A stretch of DNA of 64,000 bases from Phoebastria nigripes (Eukaryota > Chordata > Aves > Procellariiformes > Diomedeidae): contig JAYKAV010001245.1 of assembly GCA_035582835.1 (NCBI GenBank), positions 372,001-436,000 of the forward strand, in the 5' to 3' direction. Of the stretch, positions 53,801 to 64,000 are shown in pieces (the stretch's first letter is position 1; the number at the start of each line of letters is the position of its first letter). Both the position numbers and the translations under genes were made by a program. The notes beneath the pieces are model-generated. The model was not told the DNA's origin. It made no database searches and was given only the letters and a program-made list of their open reading frames with translations.

Positions 53801-54160
53801 AATTTCAACTGTGAATCTGCCATAGCTTATTCTACTAGTCATTTAAGATTTTTTCTATCTTCCTATTCTTCTGAGGTTCAAGAGATTTGTCTTTTTCAGG
53901 GCTCCCCACTTTTAGTTTTTACAAATACCAGCAGCACTGGCGGCAGTAACAGATTCTGTGCTCTGCCCCACGTTCAGCTGTTTAGATGGTGTGCATGTAC
54001 CGCTTTGCATCGCCTTGGAGATCACTAGTGCTATGTGACCACATCTTCAAAACCCTGCTCTGTTTAGTGGAAATGACATTACCTGCATAAAACGGATTCT
54101 TAGATTAGAGTGTTAAAGCCCTTATTGTTGCTTTAAAAAATACCCAACTACGTGTCCCGT
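41849..54160. other. Intergenic, unique sequence
   Basis: About 12 kb of unique sequence. AT-rich parts (42740-43140, 46500-46760, 48060-48340, 53390-53560) alternate with GC-rich parts (43380-43800, 45250-45560, 50360-50600). Small simple tracts include a purine run at 44705-44740 and a G run near 47800. Short CT repeats lie at 51465-51500. No open frame has a recognisable domain and no interspersed repeat was identified by eye. Confidence 0.45.
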
Positions 54161-54213
54161 CCCTTCCCTTCCCTTCCCTTCCCTTCCCTTCCCTTCCCTT
54201 CCCTTCCCTTCCC
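54161..54213. repeat. (CCCTT)n polypyrimidine microsatellite
   Basis: Ten perfect CCCTT units plus a partial unit, preceded by CCCGT. Confidence 0.98.
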
Positions 54214-55073
54214 TCCTTTCTTTCTAAAACTGAGCTGTACCTGTTGTTAAAAATTTGGTTTTCCCATTTATTTAAGGGCAATTTCTTCCACAAATGAAAT
54301 AACCAATTTGTGTAGAGGATGGAGGGAATCACAGCACACACAAGTGCAAAGCTAAACAATGCAATCGCTGCTGCTGCTTGGTGTGTTCCAGTTGGGTAAG
54401 GAGAAATGACATTTTCAGTGTAGACCCTACCACTGCCCATTCTCTAACAGGCACCGAAAGTGGCGCAAACGCCAGTGCCTCTGTTCTTCCAGGCTGAAAA
54501 AGAAGTCAAAACCCCTGAAACAGCCATTTTTTTTTTTTTCAAGTCATTGAAGTCAATGGGATTTGATTACATGAAAAGCACTTCTTCTTTGGTTCAAAAT
54601 ATCTAGTGACATGGCAGCCCAGATTGGCTTCACAGACAAGGTTTCATGTCAGACTATGCTGAAAAATAACTGCAAGGACCTGCTCCTTGTTCCAGCAACA
54701 TGCCACTGATTTGGACATGGTTCTTGCCTAAATAAGCTCTGTAAAATAGACGTGTTGGCTGACACTGAGGTGTATTTGGTCTGTGTAATTTTTGCAATAA
54801 GTGCTTTCTGCCCTCACATTTTCTAAGCGTGCTCTCAGAACCTGGCGTTTTTGGTTGTCTTCTGAGAGAAACAAGACATGCAGAGATGTGTACTTTTTTC
54901 CCCTTAACAATGGAGATCTTTTTTAATGCACCTTGCACCCAGCTGAGCAGATTGCAAAATTAGAGAAACCATAAAAGAAGGGCGTGATTACAAGAACATA
55001 AGGAAAGAAATAATTTGTTAGAAAAGTGAAACCTTCTAGGGCCTGTGCCAGAAGATGCTTGTGGTAACCAGGT
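54214..55073. other. Intergenic, unique sequence
   Basis: Nothing recognised except a T11-12 tract near 54528. Confidence 0.5.
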
Positions 55074-55836
55074 AGAATCACAGAATCACAGAATAGCTGA
55101 GGTTAGAAGGGGCCTCTGGAGATCATCTGGTCCAATCCCCCCTGCTCAGGCAGGAACAGCTAGAGCAGGTTGCTCAGGGATGTGTGCAGTTGGGTTTTGA
55201 ATTTCTCCAAGGATGGAGACTCCACAACCTCTGTGGGCAACCTGTGTCAGTGTTTGATCACCCTCACAGTAAAAAAGTGTTTTCTTGCATCCAGATGGAA
55301 TTTCACATGTAATTTGTGCCCATTGCCTCTTGCCCTGTCACTGGGCACTGCTGAGAAGAGTCTGGCTCCCTCATCTTCATTCTCTCCCATCAGGTATTTA
55401 TACATATTGATGAGATCCCCCCTGACCCTTTTCCTCTCCAGGCTGAACACTCCCAGCTCTCACAGCCTCCCCTCATAGGAGAGATGTTTCAGTCTGTTAA
55501 TCATCTTAGTGGCACTGCTCTGGATTCAATCCAGTATGTCCATGTCTCTCTTGTACTGGGGAGCCCAGAACTGGACACAGCACTCCAGGTGNGNCCTCAC
55601 CAGCGCTAAGCAGAGGAGAAGGATCATCATCCTTGGCCTGCTGGCAATGCTTTTCCTAATGCAGCCCAGGGTACCATTGGCCTTTTTTGCTGCGAGGGCA
55701 CGTTGATGGTTCATGTTGTCCACCTGGACCCCGAGGTCCTTCTTGGCAAAGCTGCTTTCCAGCTGATTGGTGCATATATTGGTGCATGGGGTTGTTCCTC
55801 CCCAGGTGCAGGACTTGGCATTTTCCCTTGTTGAAG
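55074..55836 (-). mobile_element. CR1 LINE, 5'-truncated, with remnant reverse-transcriptase C-terminus
   Basis: The left end shows the 8-base ATCACAGA-type repeats of the CR1 3' terminus (55076-55092), then the usual GAGGTTAGAAGG and CTCTGGAGATCATCTGG blocks, so the element lies on the minus strand. Reading that strand gives the end of the CR1 polymerase in pieces: KCQVLHLGRNNP, KKANGTLGCIRKSIASR, VQFWAPQYKRDM, RGDLINMYKYL, ARLFSAVPSDRARGNGHKL. Frameshifts between the pieces and two N bases mean it is inactive. Similarity stops near 55836, the 5' truncation point usual for CR1. Divergence appears moderate compared with the other CR1 pieces here. Confidence 0.95.
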
Positions 55837-57719
55837 AAGTAACTTTTGCATACAGTCCCCCAGACATTTACCAATATGCACAAGGAATATACTTTAGTTA
55901 TATTTCTAGAGTATTTTTCACATGCCATGGTCATCAGCAAAGTGTCATTTTCCCTGGCAATAACCTGAATCGTATGTTGGGCTGGAATTATTTTTGCCTC
56001 TCCCAAGCCTGCATTTGGCTCTGCATAGCTCCTCCTCATGATGAATGCAAACAACATATACCCCTGTGCTGGCAATAGCTGCCTTGTTAAGAGGGTGGTA
56101 AATAGTATCACTATACCCCCAAAAAGAGATTAAAAACAAAACAGGGAGATTAGAAAACAGCTGTTGGGGGAGTGGTGATGATGGGGCAGAAAGAGGACAC
56201 TCCCGAGGCAAATATCCTTCTGCATCAGGGTTCAAACCAAAATAAACCAAACTAAATATAGAGGGAATTAAAGGGATAGTAACTGGATATAAAATGTGAG
56301 TCAGACCATACTGAAGAACAGGACAGGTGGTGCAACACATTGGACAAAAGGCTGTTTACCTTGCACAGAGAGGAGCTGTGAGGGCTCTGATGGGCCCCAG
56401 AAGAGCTTCTCCCCTACATTCTTGGAAAGCACCTCCACCTGTCACGCCAGGGTGCTGTGTGGGCTAGGAGGCTAGGAGACGGTTTCCAGCTCTACTCACA
56501 TTTTTCTTCCCCCTGGAAGCTGCTCCCTCTGGACCACAAAGAGGCTCCAGAAACACCTGCAATATGAACTTCCTCCATGCTCTTCTTTTGATCTGCTACC
56601 CAGCCATGCCAACACAACCCCTTCCTCCCCACCGCTGCCCAGAGTGGCCTCGGCCCCTCGCCTGCCTGCTGCTGGCTTTTCTGTTTTCTGGGGGCTGCTG
56701 CCGTGCTGCTCCAAGCCACGGGGCAGTGGGCAGAGCCAGGTTAGCCAGAGAGGCCACCACTGACACCAAGAAGTCACACTCAGCCTGGTCCAGTCACTGT
56801 AGTGCCCAGCAGGCCAAGAAATCTGTGCTTTTGGCTACAGGCGAGGTGAGGAGAGAGATGAACTACTGGGATGAGTGACACCTAAGAAGAACCTGTGACC
56901 AGGCATGACTCGCTCATAGAGGAGAGCACTGAAAATAGGAAGCATCTCTAAAAATGGGCTCAATGAAACTAGAATCAATCCCTATAAAAGCAAAGGTGAA
57001 ACAGAAGAGAAATAATTGTCTCAATTGCTTATACCATCAGTCAACAACACCTACAGCTGAGCACCCCATCCCTTCCCTAGGCAGAAAGAGTGAATGACCT
57101 TGTCCTCTGGTATAGCCAGTTCACTGAGGAATTAACCTTAGCAGAGCCTCTGTCTCCCAGTTCCAGACAGCAACCAGTGACTGCCATGGGAGAGCTCACG
57201 GGTCCCGAGTATCTGAGCGGGAGAAATACAGACTCATCACTTTGCCTTTGTTTAATGAAGAGACACCTTTGTTAAGTGCGCATGTGGGTATGCATTACCT
57301 GAGGATAGGTCCCCAGAAATAAACACCAAGGTGCCATCAAACTAGTCATTAGCTTCTGGATTAAAAAGTAAAATTATTCAAAAGCTACTACAAACATTGA
57401 TTGATTCACTGCTGAGGAAAGCTTGCATTTTTGTATGGAAAGGGAGAAATCAGAACAAAAATATGTAACAGAGACTGTCAAAGTGGAATTGCTGACTGTG
57501 CAAAGGAGTGCGGGATCATCACAAACTGGGCACCATCGCTCCACCAGTGTCTAAGGGAACTGGTGCAAATGCTGGATTTCTCAGGGCATTTCATGTCAAT
57601 GGNTCTTCTCCGTGCGTGGGCTTAGGGCACCCGCCATATGGGCCGTCACTGCCAGTGGGCTTGCACTGAAAGGAAGCTGGCTCCACCTTAAACACTCTGA
57701 AAACAAATTAATACAACCC
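55837..57719. other. Intergenic, unique sequence
   Basis: No gene or repeat recognised. Frames of 80-130 codons on both strands overlap and partly include CR1 sequence at the left. Confidence 0.5.
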
Positions 57720-57930
57720 CATTGCTTCTAGTGTTAACTTCATGATTTGATTTCATTACATGCGTGATGAATTTACCGGCTGGATAATTTGAACCCATTG
57801 ATTTATAGATTCTGGCTTAATTATAACCTTAATGTTATCATTGCATTGTTCCATTTTTAATTAGCTCAGTAAGACTGCAGTAAGTGAGCCCAACAGTCAG
57901 GTTTATGTGTTTATTTGCCTGTTTGTACTT
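57720..57930. promoter_or_regulatory. Candidate conserved noncoding element
   Basis: Unique AT-rich sequence with GGCTTAATTATAACC, CCTTAATGTTATCATTGC and TTTTTAATTAGCTCAG cores. It has the look of an enhancer; not testable from one genome. Confidence 0.28.
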
Positions 57931-60900
57931 AGTGAAAAAATGCAGAAAAAATGTGTGCTAATAGCGATTTAGGATCCCAAACACTGGGAAGGAAAACCAT
58001 AACAGATGCTAGATGTGTTTGGCTTTTTTCCCCTTCATAACTCACACAAGGCAGAAGATACCACCTCTCCCACACAGATAATGAGCCACACTGACCAAAG
58101 GATCAAGTGACAAATTATTGACAAGCCACTATAACTTCACACTTTATCAAGGGGCACTGATTTCCCTAGGTTAAGAAACAAAATAAAAAATGAGGAAGAT
58201 GAAGAAGAAGAATCATCAGGAGAAAATATTCTCAGGCAAAAAGTGCACAAATCAGTGTGCTTTCAAAGAAGTAGTGTTAAAAAAAAAAAAAAAGGACAAC
58301 AGTTATTGAGACTTTTCAGGGATTTTCTTTGCTTCAGGTCTTGACAAAGGAGGGGAGGATCTGAACACAGCAAGGGAGAGGGGCACAAGGTAAGTGACTG
58401 TAGCAAAACTATTTTAGATGTGCAGCTGGGCTGTAAGAGGCCCCTGCACGGCGCTCGGCGCTCTCCCACATCAGGGAGAGTGTTCCCATTTCCCTGACAA
58501 TGCACAGAAGGCCATATCCGCCGACCTTATGCCTCTGTGCCATTTATTGCTGGCTGCTTTTGTTTACTACAGTACCAGTGACAACTGCTTGAGCTTACTC
58601 CGCTGCCGTTTGTGCAGGTCTCTGTGCAGAGAGGAGGCTGGTGCCCTCCTCCAGCTGTTGTCACAGGAATGAAATATCGGAAAGTGAATGCTTCATATAC
58701 TCCACGAACTGGGGAAGTTCATGGCAGTGCTTTGATCTTTTCATTATTCCACAGAGTCATTGCCTGACTATTCAACCCCTGCTTGACAGCTTGGATCATT
58801 AGAAAGAGGGACATTAATGCATTTAATGTATATACACGATCAGAATGCTGACTGTTGACAAGGTCAAAGAAAAATAATGAAATGCCATAATTAACAAAAT
58901 ATATTGGCCATTAAAATATGATGCCTCATTCTCTTGACAGAGACACTAACAAGAAAAAATGACCTTATTAAAAGTCTTCATGTTCCTGTAAATCAGAGGC
59001 ACAGTTTTTATGGTGCTGCTGGCCACAGGTTCTAACCAGCAAAGCCTCCGGGAGATGCTCCCTGCAGAGCTCCGCAGTCCCGCGAAGCACTGGCGGGAGT
59101 GTCAAGCTGAATTAGAGTTGGGGGACATCGCTGAAAGGTCTGTTCCAGCAGTCACCCTTGCTTTAAACCCATACTGATCCGCAGCCCTCTGAATTAAAGT
59201 ACTGCAGCATGGCTAAAATGAGCCCCGCATGTGCATTGCAACAATGAATGATGGTAGGAACTGAATGTATCTGAAGCAAAAGATGCATCAGCTAAAAATA
59301 GCCAATAATAAGCAGCATTATCTAGTAGATCCCAGGGCAAAAGGTTTGGGTTTCTCTGTCTTAATTTACGGCAGCCTGTTTCCAGTCTTAATCCTACCAT
59401 TATTCATTCTTCCTAAGTGCAGAAGAGAGAATTCACTACTCATTTCTAGCACTATTTGAATTCTGGAGAGGGGCGATGCTATGCAATCTGTTATTCTTAT
59501 TGGCAGTTGGTGGCTTCTGGTATTTTGGCCTAAAAACTGAAAGCCCATTAGAGGGTGTATCAATACCACAGCTACAAATAAATCTTTAAGGTTTGAAAAA
59601 TATTTCTTCAGTTGCAGCAAAAAACAAGCTGCTGTAACATTAGGAGGAGGTTTAACTAATTGGAACTGCTTAATGCATGCTCAGCAACAGCTGGAATAAC
59701 AGAAAGCTGTGTCTGACTAGGAACAGCAGATGTTATGAATTTCATCTGGTCAGATTCGATGGCTGATGGGGAGGTCCTGCTCGACATCTGTGAAATAGTC
59801 ACCAGATTCCACATACCAACTTTCTGAAGCAGACAGGTTTAGAAATAGAGGAGCATGTTTTCTCCAGAACTGTTGACAATGAAATATGCAGCTCTCGGGC
59901 AACCTTCAGAGTAGGACAAAAACAGTGAGTGTGTAGAAACACTTTATAAATGCCAATGGTGAACACCAATATGTTTAAAAATTGTGATTTGTGCTCCAAA
60001 NGTCACAATATGCAATTTTAAAGTCAGAGATTAGGCAATATTAAAATTAGAAACAAGTATGGGATTTTTATTACAGTAATTATGCCACTGCAGTTGCTGG
60101 CATGGATGACATTAATTATACTCTGTAAAAATGTCTTCTGTATCTTACGTGTTCGTAAAAGACAAAGCTAGGTGGGCATAAACCCACCGATGTGATCAAA
60201 GCCATGCGGATAATAAGGACAGGATCCAAAGAGCACTTGCATGTAGGTTAGGTGGGTTACAGGTATCACAGTATTACAACAGCCTGTGAAAACCTCCCAA
60301 CAAGCATCTATGCCCAAGATGCCACAAGCATTTCTGGTTTTCCTCCAAGCAAGTGATGGGCAGAAGCGCTCGTGGTCAAGTTTTGCACAGCATCCTGCTG
60401 GCGAGGGGATTTGGGCAGGGAGCAGGAAGCCCGAATTCAGGTTCTCCCACGTGCTGATGTGCACCTCCCCAGTGCCGAGGCCGGGTGCGTGCCCCCTCCA
60501 AACCCCAGCAGCGTTGGGCTGCCGAGCAGAGGAAATACAGACTGACAGGAGTGAGTGCAAGGGTGGAAGGGAGAGAAGGGGAGTCTTGCCCCTGCAGCCA
60601 CATGCTGCGGAGGGGAATGGGGGAGGCCTGGCTCCAAAGGCTTTTTATGCATGTCATGTATAGGAGGGAAAGCTTTGTTCTTTATTTCTCTCTGTGAACT
60701 GATTAAATTACCTTCCACGCATTTTCATTGACTGTGACCAACCATATCCAGTTGACATTAATCCATGACAGCTTGGGTGGGGTTTCTGACGGATCTTCCC
60801 CCAATGTGCTGTGCTCGCAGCTTCAGAGATTTTGTTGCTGCAGGAGGAGGGAGAGGAGGTAAGCGAGATGCAGCCAGGAGCAGAGAGCTGATGTAAGCCA

Positions 60901-63900
60901 GGCTTCTGTGATCTGGTCTAAGCAACAATAAGAACTCTACTCTTCCATTGTTCACCAGTTTGTTGCAATCATGTTCATTCATTCCTGCCTTCAGCTTTAT
61001 TTCTGTGAGGACCATCGACTCCAGTTTCAGATCCAGTGGCACAAGACTGCATATCAGTCCTGTGCTCTTTTCACACAGGGAAACTGTGAGGAAAGCTTCT
61101 TTCAAACAATTTTATAATGAAAAAGTAAATAAAATTTGGCAAGACAGACCTTTTGCTCCATTTTTATTGGGTGAGAGACATGTAGAAGCAGCAATTTTCT
61201 CATTCCCAAGTTGGTCAGAATCAGATCTTGATTTTGAACAGAGTACCTTTCATGTTTTCCAGATATTCCTCTTCTGTTCCCACGTTTCCGTTCTTGCTGG
61301 CTGCACATGAGGAAGGAAACTGCACCTGCCAACAAGCACAAAACCAGCTTCTTTCAGCAAGAATGTCATCTTATAGCAGGTTAAAGTGCTCAGTGAACTT
61401 TAGCCTCAGTCACCCTAAGCATTAAACTACTGGGAAGCACCTTGTGGACATTTAAGATGAGCTGGAGTTGGTGTTAGCTACAATCATGTTCTGCTTTTAC
61501 AGCTTTTCATGCCTCTTCCTTGGCTTTGGCTCCAGGACTGGCTTGCTGCCATTAGCTTGCTGGGTCTCCTGCCCTTTTTCTTCTTCATAATAGCAGCAAA
61601 CCTGGTATATGGGTGCCAAAAATCCTTTAGGCTTGCAAGAAGACAGGCAAGTTACTGGTGTTAACACCAAAACAAGCCCTGAACAAATACCAAACCTTTT
61701 ACATGCATCTCATAATACATGTGTGAAGCCTTCAGAGGCTCAAGTATACTCAAAGCCAGTGTTCTGCAGGCTCCACACCCCTCTTCTTATCCCAGCTGTC
61801 TTGTGCTTTAATATCCCTCTGTCCTTCTCCTTCCAGGCTGAAAAAACAGTGAAACACAACCAACTTGCTTAAATAAAGATGCTGACATATAAAGAATACT
61901 GGTAAGCAAGCCTCACATGCATGGCTTTGTGATTCTTATTAAATAGTCTTAATTTCTTTTTTCTTTTTTTTTCCCCTGGCCATCTAATCAAGCTTCCCCC
62001 TCACAATCAAGAATGATTTTTCTACACATTAGAAGATGTATTGCTGCAACCATTTATCCTTCATGTATTTCTTATCCTGACTCTTCACTGCCTTTTTTTC
62101 TCCCTGACCTGTCTCCATCAGGTCTGGCTGGATAGGCCTGTTTGTTCGCTCGTTTGTACCCTGTCTTTTAGCATGAACTCAATCCTCTTTACGTCAGATG
62201 TTCAATTCTCTGAAGTTTGAGTGGATTCCAATCACTTGGAAAAAGAAAAACGTACAAACATTGCAGTTGGGGCACAAGTGAAAAATGGAAGAGGGAATGG
62301 GTTTGTGAGGTGCCTGGCTGTCAAACGCAGCCCTGCATAGCATCAGTCAAAATACCATGGTAAATAAATAGAAGCACGTGAGAATTGTCCACAGATATTA
62401 AAACAGCACATAGAACCATCTACTTGCTAAAGAAACATACTGCATACCACAAGTGGCTGGCATGCTTGCACCTGCTAAATATTTTTTGGCACTGATGCTG
62501 CCTGCCAGCTTGAGGTCAGTTTGACAAATGCATTTATGGAGCCACATCTCTGCCTTTGACTCTGTGGATCATTTCTCATGCCCACGCTGTAATTACAGTG
62601 AAGCAGTGGAATTTGACAGGTTCATGGTTTGTTGACATAAAGTGAAAAGAGCAAAAAACCTTCCTTAGAAGAATGGAAACTGGGCATTGATCCTCTGCGC
62701 TGATTAAATGAGTCCAACCCCAACACTCAAGTGATCCTCTGAAACAGGCTGTTGCTTTAGTTGAAAATGTCTACGTCAGTCTAAGGCTTAGCAGATAGCT
62801 GTGTCTGCTACATTGCCAGCCCCCAGGAAATCATTCTGGATCAATCAGAAGGAAATGTTTTGTCTGTCTGAATCCAGGTCTTCTATGAACTAGGAGGGAG
62901 GTGACAGCAGCACTTAGGGCTGGAGAGACCCAGGACATTGAGAACACAGCGGAGATCGGACCCAACACAGTCTGTAAGCTTCTTGCATGGATTAGCCCCA
63001 ATTTAGGCTCCACTCAGTTGCAGCTGACTTCAGCTGGAGTTTTGGGTGCTAAACAGTTCCTAAAATTGTCGCTAGGTCCCAAATCAGCAAAGTTGATGGA
63101 AATGCCAGCCTAAATGGCAAATACAAGTAAGGACATAAAATAAAAGACAAATGCAGGCTGAAACAGCTTGGCATTAAGAGGCCTTAGGAAGAATCAAAAG
63201 CAAACCACCCATGCTTGGCAAAATAAGAATCCAGAATAAAATCTAATTAGTGTCTTGTCTTTTGAAACAGGACTCCTACATCAGCACAGGAGTGCACAGA
63301 CNGAGCTGCGTTACTGTGTGTGAATAGCAGGATGGTTGTCTGGAGGCTCGCATGGACCGACCACATGGACCGACCAGGTACATACGTACCGAAGCGGGAG
63401 GGAGCGAAGGTGGTTGGAGTCTCCCTTTCTCGCATTAGCATCACTACTGCAGCCTGCACAGCCCCCCTCGGCTGCACGGTGTAGCTGTGGCCGTTCAGTT
63501 ACACAGCTCACTCTGTTTCTCCCTTCCCCCTTTCTTCCATCCACCGGCACAGCTGGATCTGTCCCTGATGAGGAGAATCAGATTCTTCCCATCTGATACG
63601 GATGCTTAATGTTGAACAACAAAATTATTTTGTTAGGCGAATAAAATACAGACAGATTCACTGATAACCAAAATCTCCCTGTTGCTGTCGGTGCGCTTGA
63701 AAATGTCTGCGCTGCAATGGGAAGATGCACTTTATTTAGACTGAATCCACAGCCTAAAAGGAAACAGTAAGCTTTTCAAATTAGTGACGTTCTTTAAAAG
63801 CTTCTCTTTGGTAGTGTTAGAAAAAGACTTCTTCTGTAAAAGGAAATTTTCTAAATTAATTCTCCAGCTGGTAGTACTTCGCTGTCCTCATGAAGATGCT

Positions 63901-64000
63901 GCTTACATTGAGGAAAGAGAGATTAGAACAACCACCCCTTGGCCCCACCCCCAGAACTGCTTTTATTTTGCTTGAAGAGATGGTGAAATGATCCTGAAGA
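57931..64000. other. Intergenic, unique sequence to the right edge
   Basis: Mixed AT-rich sequence with a short GAA-rich tract at 58190-58212 and an A15 tract near 58278. A small ATTA-rich block lies at 60060-60125. A GC-rich part at 60400-60620 carries chance frames. PHLDA1, the next gene I would expect in this direction, is not reached. Confidence 0.45.

Noticed and set aside
55526..56111. 113- and 151-codon minus-strand frames
   Set aside because: They are pieces of the CR1 polymerase joined to flanking sequence, not host genes.

Overview
This is a vertebrate nuclear window, most likely from a bird. The evidence is one intron-containing gene recognisable as KRR1, CR1 LINE copies of the avian type at several ages, a solo retroviral LTR, compact introns (95-583 bp where measurable), and a large AT-rich gene desert. 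There is no bacterial, phage, CRISPR or operon-like content. Assembly quality is draft: one 387-base gap, one 6-base gap and dozens of single N bases.

Positions 1-3500 hold the 5' half of KRR1 on the minus strand. KRR1 encodes a KH-domain factor of the small-subunit processome. Exons 1-5 are complete with canonical GT/AG borders and consistent phases. Exon 6 is partly lost in the gap at 435-821, and the later exons lie left of the window. The gene starts in a CpG island (about 2740-3500) with paired ETS-type sites and GC boxes. As I recall, in mammals KRR1 is followed on this side by a gene-poor interval before PHLDA1, and the empty remainder of the window fits that.

Positions 3500-64000 contain no gene I can establish. 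They hold unique sequence, alternating GC-rich blocks with many accidental ORFs and AT-rich blocks rich in homeodomain-type cores (candidate conserved elements, untested). Recognisable repeats are a degraded CR1 3' end (about 4182-4295), a CR1 tail (23891-23973), a solo LTR (28040-28603), an old CR1-like stretch (about 29940-30240), a younger 5'-truncated CR1 (55074-55836), and several microsatellites and polypyrimidine tracts.

Three exon-like open segments stand out in the desert and are not assigned to any family: plus strand 29495-29839, minus strand 25295-25525, and minus strand 25942-26171. They are the best candidates for something undescribed, but coding status is unproven. I found no convincing new multi-gene system.
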